This document shows, piece after piece, positions 44,710 through 52,265 of a stretch of DNA of 64,000 nt; positions within the stretch are counted from its first letter, which is position 1; each line of letters starts with the position of its first letter. This DNA is from Algibacter lectus (lineage in GTDB: Bacteria > Bacteroidota > Bacteroidia > Flavobacteriales > Flavobacteriaceae). Both the position numbers and the translations under genes were made by a program. Location of the stretch: NCBI RefSeq assembly GCF_900112395.1, contig NZ_FOLN01000012.1:80365-144364 (forward strand). The letters run 5' to 3'. Under the pieces are notes generated by a model. It did not search any database. It worked only from the letters and a program-made list of their open reading frames with translations, and was not told where the DNA came from.

Positions 44710-46116
44710 TTATATGTCTTCGGCTACTTTTATGGCTTTTGTTAATGCGCCGAGTTTGTTAAATACTTCTTGTAGCTCGCTTTCGGCATTGGATTTTGAT
44801 ACCATTCCGGCACCTGCTTGCCAGTTCAATTTATAATCTTTACTCAAAAAAGTACGGATCATGATGGCGTGATTAAAATTGCCTTCGAAATCCATAAAAC
44901 CTATGGCACCACCGTAATAACCACGACTTGTTTTTTCGTACTGCTCGATAAGTTGCATGGCGCGGTGTTTTGGTGCTCCACTTAGAGTTCCTGCCGGAAA
45001 AGTGTCGGCTACAACTTGCATGGTTGAGGTGCTTTTGTGTTTTTTGCCAACGACTTTACTAACGAGGTGAATAACGTGCGAGAAAAACTGAACCTCGCGG
45101 TAGGTTACTACCTTTACTTCGCTGCCGTGACGACTCAAATCGTTTCGTGCAAGATCGACAAGCATTACGTGTTCGGCGTTTTCTTTGTCGTCTTTTTTAA
45201 GTTTTTCTGCTAATATTTCGTCTTTTTCCTCGTCGCCTGTACGTTTAAAAGTTCCGGCAATAGGGTGGATTTCTGCCATACCTTCGGAAACAATAAGTTG
45301 AGCTTCGGGCGAACTACCAAATATTTTAAAATCGCCATAATCGAAATAAAACAGGTATGGTGATGGGTTTATGCTACGAAGGGCACGATAGATATTGAAA
45401 TCGTCGCCAGTGAATTCTTGTGAAAAACGACGTGATAATACGAGTTGAAAAACATCACCTCGTGCACAGTGTTTACGTGCTAACTCAACTTGGTTTTTAA
45501 ATTCGTCGTCGGTTAAATTAGATTGTATATCACCTTTAGATTTGAAATTATAAGATGCAAAGTTTTGCACGTTTATAAGTTTATCAATGGCATCGATATT
45601 ATTTTCGGCATCATCATAGCAATGCGCGAAAATATAAGCTTCGTTTTTGTAATGGTTTATGGCAATGATGTTTTTGTAAACCGCATAATAGATATCTGGT
45701 ATAACTACCGAGTTGTCTTTTTTGCTAATTTGTACATCTTCAAAATACCGTACGGCATCGTAAGCAGTGTAACCAAATATACCGTTGTTTATAAACTTAA
45801 AATCTTCGTCGGATTGTGGTTTAAAACGTTTGGTGAAATCGTGAATTTCATCGGCTACATTTATATCGCTTGTAATATTAAGTGAGGTTGAACTGCCATC
45901 TGGAAAAGTTTGCGATATCACTTCATTCTCTACCTTTATAGATGCGATTGGATTGAAACAGATGTACGAGAAGTTTTTATGACTTCTATGGTAGTCGCCA
46001 CTTTCTAATAGAATGCTATTTGGGTATTTATCGCGTATTTTATAGTAAACGGATACAGGTGTAATGGTATCTGTTAATATTTTTTTGTGATGTGTGTATA
46101 GACTAAATTTTTCCAT
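44710..46116 (-). CDS. trpE: Anthranilate synthase component I
   Basis: 468 residues, chorismate-utilising fold. LLESGDYHRSHKNFSYI at the N-terminus carries the allosteric Trp-site LLES-type motif, so feedback inhibition by tryptophan is expected. C-terminal catalytic region: FGSSPEAQLIVSEG, IHPIAGTFKRTGDEEKDE, HVMLVDLARND, TFPAGTLSGAPKHRAM, and GYYGGAIG. First structural gene of the operon, immediately after the leader attenuator. Confidence 0.96.
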   Translation of the reverse strand: MEKFSLYTHHKKILTDTITPVSVYYKIRDKYPNSILLESGDYHRSHKNFSYICFNPIASIKVENEVISQTFPDGSSTSLNITSDINVADEIHDFTKRFKPQSDEDFKFINNGIFGYTAYDAVRYFEDVQISKKDNSVVIPDIYYAVYKNIIAINHYKNEAYIFAHCYDDAENNIDAIDKLINVQNFASYNFKSKGDIQSNLTDDEFKNQVELARKHCARGDVFQLVLSRRFSQEFTGDDFNIYRALRSINPSPYLFYFDYGDFKIFGSSPEAQLIVSEGMAEIHPIAGTFKRTGDEEKDEILAEKLKKDDKENAEHVMLVDLARNDLSRHGSEVKVVTYREVQFFSHVIHLVSKVVGKKHKSTSTMQVVADTFPAGTLSGAPKHRAMQLIEQYEKTSRGYYGGAIGFMDFEGNFNHAIMIRTFLSKDYKLNWQAGAGMVSKSNAESELQEVFNKLGALTKAIKVAEDI

Positions 46117-46172
46117 TTATTGTTTTTTGTATTTCGGCAAATGGCCAAAAAGTGAACAGTTTTAAAATAAAA

Positions 46173-46202
46173 AAAAGGCTTGTCGTGAATGACAAGCCTT
46201 TT
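46173..46202 (-). terminator. trp attenuator terminator (segments 3:4)
   Basis: On the minus strand AAAAGGCTTGTC - ATTCAC - GACAAGCCTTTT followed by TTTTATTTT: a 12 bp stem and U-run, starting 86 bases before the trpE ATG and ending ~57 bases before it. Its position between leader peptide and trpE makes it an attenuator. Its loop and descending arm (TTCACGA, 46183-46189) can alternatively pair with segment 2. Confidence 0.9.
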
Positions 46203-46234
46203 GGATATTTTAAGTTTTAAATATACTCGGGTTT

Positions 46235-46258
46235 CTTCACGAATTTTAGTTTCGAAAG
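46235..46258 (-). promoter_or_regulatory. trp attenuator segments 1 and 2
   Basis: Segment 1 (minus CTTTCGAA, 46251-46258) starts 3 bases after the Trp codons inside the leader ORF. It can pair with segment 2 (minus TTCGTGAAG, 46235-46243): eight pairs, one bulge, one G-T. Segment 2 can instead pair with TTCACGA in the terminator through TCGTGAA (7 bp). A ribosome stalled at the Trp codons would cover segment 1, free segment 2 to form the antiterminator and let transcription continue. Confidence 0.75.
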
Positions 46259-46293
46259 TTCCACCACCAAGAATTATTTAAAAATATGTTCAT
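46246..46293 (-). CDS. trpL: trp operon leader peptide (MNIFLNNSWWWNFRN)
   Basis: 15 codons and a TAA stop. Three consecutive TGG codons at positions 9-11 (46261-46269). It lies between a consensus promoter and the attenuator terminator, ~130 bases upstream of trpE. Too short for ordinary gene finding. Three Trp codons in a row in 15 is far beyond chance, and the position is exactly that of a trp leader peptide. Its stop codon falls between segments 1 and 2, so uninterrupted translation favours 1:2 pairing and termination. Confidence 0.9.
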   Translation of the reverse strand: MNIFLNNSWWWNFRN

Positions 46294-46313
46294 TGTTATT
46301 TTTTATGTTGGTT

Positions 46314-46345
46314 CAAATATAAAGATTGAAAAAGTATTAAACAAA
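46314..46345 (-). promoter_or_regulatory. trp operon promoter
   Basis: Minus strand -33 TTTG (46342-46345), 20-base spacer, -7 TATATTTG (46314-46321): a full match to the Bacteroidota consensus TTTG-N17-23-TAnnTTTG. Start of transcription expected near 46307, about 14 bases before the leader ATG. Confidence 0.85.
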
Positions 46346-46411
46346 ACTTTATTCATTTTTTACGAAAAAACGAAAAATAGCTTTAGTTTGTTAGGGATTT
46401 CCTTTAAAAAA

Positions 46412-46440
46412 AAGACTGCTATAATAAGTACAGCAGTCTT
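46412..46440 (-). terminator. Intrinsic terminator of the MarR gene
   Basis: Stem AAGACTGCT with AGCAGTCTT, 11-base loop; A-run on the plus strand gives a U-run in the minus transcript. It separates the MarR gene from the trp promoter. Confidence 0.8.
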
Positions 46441-46468
46441 GGTTGGTTACTAAGGGTTTAGGGAAACC

Positions 46469-46924
46469 CTACTTTGCTATTAACCTTAATTTTCTCAAAA
46501 GCGCAGTTAATTCCGCTTTTTCGTTAGTGGTTAGGCCAGCCACTAATTCGTTTTCTGTTGTTGTTAATATGTCGTCTGTTCTTTTTAATAAATCTAAACC
46601 TACATTGGTTATTGTTAAATCTATTTTACGTTTGTTTTCAGCATTAATTACGCGTCTTACACAGTTTTTAGCTTCTAGTTTATCTATCAATCGCGTGGTA
46701 TTACTCATTTTGGTAATCATTTGTTCTTGAACTTCAGCTAAAGAAATAGGGTTGCCTTTTTGCCCGCGTAAAATTCTAAGCACATTAAATTGTGGTTCAG
46801 AAATTCCGTAAGGCTTAAGTGCTGAATTCATTTTAGAACTCACTTCGTTTATAGTTTGTAGTAAGCTAATAACCAATTTTTTATTTATAGGTAATTTAGA
46901 GTTTATATGTCGTGAATAGTCCAT
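46469..46924 (-). CDS. MarR family transcriptional regulator
   Basis: 151 residues. Winged helix-turn-helix: ISEPQFNVLRILRGQ, then SLAEVQEQMITKMSNTTRLIDKLEAK (recognition helix) and the wing NCVRRVINAENKRKIDLTIT, with dimerisation helices at both ends. MarR proteins usually repress their own gene and a divergent neighbour; the palindrome at 46951-46968 lies over its promoter. The divergent genes encode thioredoxin-like proteins, so a redox-responsive role is possible. Only a single Cys (in the wing) is visible. Confidence 0.88.
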   Translation of the reverse strand: MDYSRHINSKLPINKKLVISLLQTINEVSSKMNSALKPYGISEPQFNVLRILRGQKGNPISLAEVQEQMITKMSNTTRLIDKLEAKNCVRRVINAENKRKIDLTITNVGLDLLKRTDDILTTTENELVAGLTTNEKAELTALLRKLRLIAK

Positions 46925-46950
46925 AATACGTACCAGTTAAATAACTGTTG

Positions 46951-46968
46951 TACATACAAATGTATGTA
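46951..46968. promoter_or_regulatory. Palindromic operator, probable MarR site, over a promoter
   Basis: TACATACA-AA-TGTATGTA: perfect 8 bp arms, the size and symmetry of MarR operators. The minus-strand -7 box TACATTTG (46957-46964) is inside it, 33 bases from the MarR start, so binding would block the promoter. It is ~84 bases upstream of the divergent TlpA-like gene. Confidence 0.75.
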
Positions 46969-47051
46969 AAATTTTGAGGAATTTTCTGTTTTTGTATAAA
47001 AGTTTGTTAAACAGGCAGAAAAGTAAAATAAGATGAATTAATTTTATAGTT

Positions 47052-47597
47052 ATGAAACGATATCTCTTTGTAATAACCGTACTGTTAATTGTGGGGTGCG
47101 GAAATAATAATAAAAAAAATAACGATTCAATTCAAGACATGGAAGTAACCGAAATTCAGTCTTCACCAGAAAGCGATTTTAATCTTGAGGTTTATGATTT
47201 TGAGGGTTTAAAACCATTTCTGAATAAGGAAGATGGTAAAATTCATGTTATCAATTTTTGGGCGACTTGGTGTGCACCATGTGTTAAAGAATTGCCATAT
47301 TTTGAAAAGCTGAAGTCTGAATACGGTAATAAGAACGTAGATTTTACATTAGTGAGTTTAGATTTTCCACATATGTATGATTCTAAATTGAAACCTTTTG
47401 TTTTGAAACAACAATTAAAATCGAAAGTTATCGCTTTAGATGATGTTGATAGTAACTCTTGGATTCCGCAGATTGATGAAAGTTGGTCCGGCTCGTTACC
47501 AGCAACAATAATCTATAAAAACGGAGAACGTAAATTTTTTGAAAAATCTTTTACTTACGAGGAATTAGAGCATGAATTAAAGCAATTTTTAAATTAA
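47052..47597 (+). CDS. TlpA/ResA-like thioredoxin lipoprotein
   Basis: 181 residues. Lipobox IVGC (Cys16), Asn/Lys-rich tether, then a thioredoxin fold with INFWATWCAPCVKELPYFE (Cys74, Cys77) and GSLPATIIYKNGER (cis-Pro). An envelope disulfide reductase of the TlpA/ResA class. Five bases before the second thioredoxin-like gene, so co-transcribed. Confidence 0.9.
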   Translation: MKRYLFVITVLLIVGCGNNNKKNNDSIQDMEVTEIQSSPESDFNLEVYDFEGLKPFLNKEDGKIHVINFWATWCAPCVKELPYFEKLKSEYGNKNVDFTLVSLDFPHMYDSKLKPFVLKQQLKSKVIALDDVDSNSWIPQIDESWSGSLPATIIYKNGERKFFEKSFTYEELEHELKQFLN

Positions 47598-47602
47598 ACG
47601 TT

Positions 47603-48223
47603 ATGAAAAAAACAATTAAAATAGTGTCGGTAATTTTGGTGGTGCTTTGTGCAAGTGCATTTACCTTAAAAACATCTAGCAGTGCTGGAGGCTATGGTAT
47701 TGGTGATATTGCTGAAGATTTTTCTTTGAAGAATATTGATGGTGAAATGGTCTCACTTTCCGATTATAAAAATGCTAAAGGTTTTATAGTAACCTTTACT
47801 TGTAATACTTGCCCATATGCTGTAATGTATGAAGACCGAATTGTAGAGTTGGATAAAAAATATGCAAAGTTAGGTTATCCAGTAATTGCTGTCATGCCTA
47901 ATAACGCAGATGTTATGCCTGGCGATAGTTTAGAGGCTATGAAAAAGCGTGCAGAAGAAAAAGGATTTACTTTTCCTTATTTAATAGATGAAAAGCAAGA
48001 AATCTATCCGAAATTTGGAGCAACAAAAACACCTCATGTTTTTGTTTTACAGAAAACAAACCAAGGTAATGAGGTGAAATATATTGGAGCAATCGACGAC
48101 AATTATAAAGATGCAAATGCTGTAACAACTAAATATGTTGAAAATGCTGTAGATGCTTTGCTTAACGGAAAAGACGTTAAAGAAACAGAAACAAGAGCAA
48201 TAGGTTGTGGTATAAAAGTATAA
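47603..48223 (+). CDS. Exported thioredoxin family (redoxin) protein
   Basis: 206 residues, signal peptide (1-~22), then an AhpC/TSA-like fold: DFSLKNIDGEMVSLSDYK and FTCNTCPYAVMYEDRI with Cys67-x2-Cys70, TKTPHVFVL (cis-Pro region). The CNTCP type is common in Bacteroidota. Periplasmic thiol chemistry together with the preceding TlpA-like protein is likely; the partner is unknown. Ends in a terminator. Confidence 0.85.
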   Translation: MKKTIKIVSVILVVLCASAFTLKTSSSAGGYGIGDIAEDFSLKNIDGEMVSLSDYKNAKGFIVTFTCNTCPYAVMYEDRIVELDKKYAKLGYPVIAVMPNNADVMPGDSLEAMKKRAEEKGFTFPYLIDEKQEIYPKFGATKTPHVFVLQKTNQGNEVKYIGAIDDNYKDANAVTTKYVENAVDALLNGKDVKETETRAIGCGIKV

Positions 48224-48256
48224 TGAATTAATATGATTAGAAAGACTGATAAAAAT

Positions 48257-48284
48257 CTGAGGTGTAATACTTCAGGTTTTTTTT
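48257..48284 (+). terminator. Intrinsic terminator of the thioredoxin pair
   Basis: CTGAGGT-GTAAT-ACTTCAG stem with one G-T, followed by eight T. Confidence 0.8.
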
Positions 48285-48353
48285 CGTCTATCATGTTATA
48301 AATATTAAATTTGTTTTCAATAAAATATTAAATAAAAAAAGAACAACATAACA

Positions 48354-48668
48354 ATGGAAGATTTAACACAAGAGGAGTGGACGGAGCAATTAGCCAAAGA
48401 TGATAATGCGGTAATTTTAGACGTAAGAACAGATGCTGAGGTGGCCGATGGTATTATTGCTGGCGCGAAGCATATCGATATATATAAAGGACAAGAATTT
48501 ATAAGTGAAATAGAAGCGCTGGATAAAAGCAAAAATTATTATGTGTATTGCCGTTCTGGCAACCGTAGTGGGCAAGCTTGTGCTATTATGGATCAATTAG
48601 GTTTTGCTAATGCATATAATTTAGAAGGCGGCATGCTTGATTGGACTGGTGATGTTGTAGATTTATAA
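48354..48668 (+). CDS. Rhodanese-like domain protein (cytoplasmic)
   Basis: 104 residues, a single rhodanese domain: AVILDVRTDAEVADG, then the active-site loop VYCRSGNRSG with Cys66, and LEGGMLDW. Lacks a signal peptide. A sulfurtransferase moving sulfane sulfur; the acceptor is unknown. Six bases before the second rhodanese gene, so a pair acting on both sides of the membrane is plausible. Confidence 0.92.
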   Translation: MEDLTQEEWTEQLAKDDNAVILDVRTDAEVADGIIAGAKHIDIYKGQEFISEIEALDKSKNYYVYCRSGNRSGQACAIMDQLGFANAYNLEGGMLDWTGDVVDL

Positions 48669-48674
48669 TAGTTT

Positions 48675-49073
48675 ATGAAGAAAATTTCAATACTGATAAC
48701 TATCTTTTTTTGTGCTATCATGTTTAACTGTAAAGCACAAAATGATGATATTGTTACTAAAGTAACGCCAGAAGAATTAGAGGTGCTTTTGAAAGAGCAA
48801 AAAGAGATGAAATTAATTGATGTTAGAACGCCAGAAGAGTTTGGTGCTGGGCATATTTCTAGAGCAGAAAATATTAATTTTTTCTCCGAAAATTTCTCTA
48901 AATCTTTAGCGGAATTAGATAAGGAAGAACCATTGGTAATTTATTGTAAGTCAGGCCGAAGAAGTGGTAAGAGTATCGCTATTTTCAAGGAATTAGGCTT
49001 TACCAAAATATACGAATTAGAAGGCGGTGTTTTAAATTGGAAATCTAAAGATTTTGAGGTTAAAACAAAATAA
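48675..49073 (+). CDS. Rhodanese-like domain lipoprotein
   Basis: 132 residues; lipobox MFNC (Cys19) and one rhodanese domain with MKLIDVRTPEEFGAGH, active-site loop VIYCKSGRRSG (Cys91) and LEGGVLNW. An envelope-facing counterpart of the preceding cytoplasmic rhodanese, in the same operon. Gene set suggests handling of thiol or sulfane sulfur in the envelope. Confidence 0.9.
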   Translation: MKKISILITIFFCAIMFNCKAQNDDIVTKVTPEELEVLLKEQKEMKLIDVRTPEEFGAGHISRAENINFFSENFSKSLAELDKEEPLVIYCKSGRRSGKSIAIFKELGFTKIYELEGGVLNWKSKDFEVKTK

Positions 49074-49225
49074 CTTGTAATTTTTACGTTTATCTGTTTT
49101 TTCTTACTGATAGTCTTTTTTATTCTTCTATCATATTTGTTTTCGCTAACTTTATTTTGATTTAAAAATATAGTTTAACCTACTGGTTTTTAAGTTTTAA
49201 TTCTAATTAATCCCTCATAGAATTT

Positions 49226-49495
49226 ATGGAAAATGGTTATGTCATTATTGGTATAATAGCCCTGCTCTTTGTTAGTATGTATGGCTATTCATATTGGTCT
49301 GTTTTTAAAGAAAAAGCCAGGCAAAAAGAAGAAGGTCTAATGCAGAAAAAAGCACAAGAAAAAAGGCGCCAAGACCGAGTAGAAAAGCAAGAAGCCTTGT
49401 TGGAACGCGTTCGTGTTTTTAATGAGCGCAAAGAAGAAAAAAGAGCAGAAACCAGAATGCTTCGCAAAGTGAAAAAAGAGCAGAAAGTGAGTTGA
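49226..49495 (+). CDS. Small membrane protein with charged coiled coil
   Basis: 89 residues: one N-terminal TM helix (~6-24, VIIGIIALLFVSMYGYSYW) and a very charged, helix-forming tail (RQKEEGLMQKKAQEKRRQD and on to the C-terminus) that should be cytoplasmic. No known domain; about 150 bases after the rhodanese operon and followed by its own terminator. Its amino-acid bias makes homology weak evidence. Confidence 0.65.
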   Translation: MENGYVIIGIIALLFVSMYGYSYWSVFKEKARQKEEGLMQKKAQEKRRQDRVEKQEALLERVRVFNERKEEKRAETRMLRKVKKEQKVS

Positions 49496-49520
49496 TTTTC
49501 GTCTAAAATATTTTTTTTAT

Positions 49521-49553
49521 AAACCATGTATGTTTTTTAATATACATGGTTTT
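49521..49553 (+). terminator. Intrinsic terminator before the xylose locus
   Basis: AAACCATGTAT pairing with ATACATGGTTT, T-rich loop, T-run. Confidence 0.85.
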
Positions 49554-49610
49554 TTTGTGCCTTAAAAAAACTTTTTTAAAAAATAATAATACTGAGTAAG
49601 ATTTAATTTC

Positions 49611-49618
49611 TATATTTG
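49611..49618 (+). promoter_or_regulatory. Promoter -7 box for the xylR-like gene
   Basis: TATATTTG, perfect TAnnTTTG; overlaps the nominal upstream TTG start and lies 33 bases before the likely ATG at 49652. Confidence 0.6.
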
Positions 49619-49651
49619 CATACCAGACCAGAACAGTATGGTTTTTTAAGT

Positions 49652-50638
49652 ATGAATTTTGAAATTAACATAAATAGCGAAACACCAAAGTATCAACAAT
49701 TAGTTAATGCTATAAATAACGAGCTTGCAAACAACAGGTTAACCAGTGGCGATGCCTTGCCATCGGTAAATGCGGTATGTAAATCTCTTCAGCTTTCTCG
49801 TGATACTGTTTTCAAAGCCTATTCTGTTTTGAAGGAGCATGGTGTAATCGAGTCTGTGCCAAACAAAGGTTATTATGTAGCCAATGAAACACGTAAAGTG
49901 TTATTGCTTTTAGATACCTTTAAAGCATATAAGGAAGTATTGTATCATTCTTTTGTAAATAATTTACCCGAAAATGTTATTACCGATATTCAGTTTCATC
50001 ACTATAATATAGATAACTTCAAAACCATAATTAATAACAGTAAAGGCAAGTATTATAAATACGTGGTAATGACTTTCGATAATAAAGAAGTTGCTGAGGT
50101 TTTGTCCGATATTGACGATAGTAAACTGTTGTTAATAGATTGGAATGTACATGCTAAAAAGAACAATAATTTTGTTTTTCAAGATTTCGGAAAATCATTT
50201 TACACTACATTAAAGGAGGCGACGCCAGCTTTTCAGAAATACAAAAAAATAATACTTGTTTATCCAGTATTTACACATCACCCTATAGAAACGGTAAAAT
50301 ATTTTAAAAGCTACTGTAAAGAAGCAGGTTTTAATTTTGATATTATTACCAACCCAAAAGAATTTATCATTAAAAAAAACGAAGCTTATATTAGTGTTAG
50401 TGATCGTGTTTTAGGCTTTTTTCTAGAGCAATGCCGTAGCAATAATTATGAGCCAGGTACAGATGTTGGGTTTTTATCATATAATGAAACACCTATGAAG
50501 CAATTTATCTACAAAGGTATTTCGGTTATTTCAACAGATTTTAAAGTGCTAGGTGCCAAAGCGGCAAGTTTTGTTAGTGAAGAAGCAAGAATTCAAGAAT
50601 ACATACCAACCAAACTAATTTTAAGAGACTCATTATAA
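49652..50638 (+). CDS. GntR-family transcriptional regulator (XylR-type)
   Basis: 328 residues from the ATG at 49652. N-terminal GntR winged HTH (LTSGDALPSVNAVCKSLQLS and RDTVFKAYSVLKEHGVIESV), then a C-terminal periplasmic-binding/LacI-like sugar sensor (~75-328; KYVVMTFDNKEVAEVLSDI, VGFLSYNETPMKQFI). This arrangement is used by Bacteroidota xylose regulators. Its stop overlaps the xylB start (TAATG), so it is co-transcribed with xylB; xylose or xylulose as ligand is inference. Confidence 0.88.
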   Translation: MNFEININSETPKYQQLVNAINNELANNRLTSGDALPSVNAVCKSLQLSRDTVFKAYSVLKEHGVIESVPNKGYYVANETRKVLLLLDTFKAYKEVLYHSFVNNLPENVITDIQFHHYNIDNFKTIINNSKGKYYKYVVMTFDNKEVAEVLSDIDDSKLLLIDWNVHAKKNNNFVFQDFGKSFYTTLKEATPAFQKYKKIILVYPVFTHHPIETVKYFKSYCKEAGFNFDIITNPKEFIIKKNEAYISVSDRVLGFFLEQCRSNNYEPGTDVGFLSYNETPMKQFIYKGISVISTDFKVLGAKAASFVSEEARIQEYIPTKLILRDSL

Positions 50639-52122
50639 TGAATTACAACTTAGGAATCGACATTGGCAGTTCGTCAATAAAAGTCGCGTTAGTAGAAACA
50701 GAAACAGGTAAAAGTTTAGGTGTAGTACAAGAGCCTAAAGAAGAAATGGGCATGTTTGCGCAAAAAAACGGCTGGGCCGAGCAAAAACCAAACGATTGGT
50801 GGATGCATATTTGCAATGCCATTACACGTTTAAAAAAGCAATATAATGTAAGCCGTACAGAAATAAAAGGTATTGGTATTTCTTATCAAATGCACGGTTT
50901 GGTGGTGGTCGATAAAAATGGAGAACCATTGCGTAAAAGTATCATTTGGTGCGATAGTCGTGCGGTAGAAATCGGTCATAAAGCTTTCGCTGAAGTTGGT
51001 GAGGCTAAATGTGCCGAGCATTTACTTAATTCTCCAGCAAACTTTACAGCTTCAAAATTAAAATGGGTAAAAGATAACGAGCCCGATATTTATAGCAAAA
51101 TTTACAAATTTATGTTGCCTGGCGATTATGTGGCGTATAAATTTTCAAATAAAATAAACACAACAATTTCAGGACTTTCCGAAGGCATCTTTTGGGATTT
51201 TAAAAACGATAGCGTAGCCAATTTTCTATTAGAACATTATGGTATTAGTGCAGATTTAATTCCAGACATTGTAGATACTTTTTGTAACCAATCTCAAGTT
51301 GATGAGCATGGCGAGCAAGAAAGTGGTATTGCAGCCGGAACACCTATTTATTACCGTGCCGGAGACCAACCAAATAATGCACTTTCTCTAAATGTTTTTA
51401 ATCCAGGCGAAGTAGCTGCAACCGGCGGAACATCTGGTGTAGTGTATGCTGTAACCGATAGTCTTTCGGGTAAAGAAAGCACGCGAGTAAATAATTTTGC
51501 ACACGTAAACTATACTAAAGAAAATAAAAATATAGGTAAGCTATTAAACATCAATGGAGCAGGAATACAATACCGTTGGTTATTAAATAATCTCGACGTA
51601 AGCTCTTACGAAGAGATGAATAATATTGCATCCGAGATTCCAATCGGGTCAGATGGAGTGTGTATTTTACCATTTGGAAACGGTGCCGAGCGTATGCTAA
51701 ACAACAAAAGTATTGGCACGCGTATGGTAAACGTAAACCTTAACAATCATAACAAAGCACATCTATGTCGTGCTGCTTTGGAAGGTATTGCCTTTTCATT
51801 TTTATATGGCATGGAAATTCTAAAATCCGATGGTATTAAAGCTAGCGTAATCCGTGCTGGCAACGATAACTTATTCCGTTCCGAGATCTTTGCAAACACC
51901 GTAGCAACCCTAATTGGGCAAGAAATAGAAATATATAATACCACCGGAGCTATTGGTGCGGCACGTGCAGCAAACCTGCATAAAGGCGATTTTGAGGCCT
52001 TTGGAAAAACTATAATGGACAACGATCATGTTATGACTTTTATGCCGTTTAAAGACAAAACACCATACACCGAAGCATACAATAACTGGAAAAAAGAACT
52101 AGAACTCGTATTAAATAAATAA
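50638..52122 (+). CDS. xylB: Xylulokinase
   Basis: 494 residues, FGGY kinase: N-terminal ATP-fold start LGIDIGSSSIKVALVE, SYQMHGLVVVDKNG, ATGGTSGVVY, then GNGAERMLN (FGGY signature region) and the C-terminal DNLFRSEIFANTVATLIG with GAIGAARAA. Phosphorylates D-xylulose to xylulose 5-phosphate. Paired with xylA, as expected. Between regulator and isomerase; separated from xylA by the palindromic repeat. Confidence 0.93.
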   Translation: MNYNLGIDIGSSSIKVALVETETGKSLGVVQEPKEEMGMFAQKNGWAEQKPNDWWMHICNAITRLKKQYNVSRTEIKGIGISYQMHGLVVVDKNGEPLRKSIIWCDSRAVEIGHKAFAEVGEAKCAEHLLNSPANFTASKLKWVKDNEPDIYSKIYKFMLPGDYVAYKFSNKINTTISGLSEGIFWDFKNDSVANFLLEHYGISADLIPDIVDTFCNQSQVDEHGEQESGIAAGTPIYYRAGDQPNNALSLNVFNPGEVAATGGTSGVVYAVTDSLSGKESTRVNNFAHVNYTKENKNIGKLLNINGAGIQYRWLLNNLDVSSYEEMNNIASEIPIGSDGVCILPFGNGAERMLNNKSIGTRMVNVNLNNHNKAHLCRAALEGIAFSFLYGMEILKSDGIKASVIRAGNDNLFRSEIFANTVATLIGQEIEIYNTTGAIGAARAANLHKGDFEAFGKTIMDNDHVMTFMPFKDKTPYTEAYNNWKKELELVLNK

Positions 52123-52127
52123 AATAA

Positions 52128-52215
52128 GGGCGTTACCACAAGGGTCGGGCTTTACGTTACAAGTCCTCGCACTTCCTGCGTCAGGCTGTGGGCTTTTCAC
52201 TGCAATCCCTAACGC
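52128..52215 (+). repeat. Interspersed palindromic repeat (REP-like), copy B
   Basis: 88 bases starting 5 bases after the xylB stop. Terminal inverted GCGTTA / TAACGC, AGGGTCGGGCTTT on the left and GCAATCCCTAACGC on the right as in copy A. The centre differs: CTCGCACTTCCTGCGTCAGG replaces the poly-T/poly-A hairpin. In a transcript through xylBA it would fold and could lower distal expression. Confidence 0.75.
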
Positions 52216-52265
52216 AAACAAACATTAGAAAAATAAAAAATAATATCAACAAATAATTTAACATT

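Noticed and set aside
45523..45885. 120-codon plus-strand ORF inside trpE
   Set aside because: Shadow of trpE; no domain, no promoter or start context.
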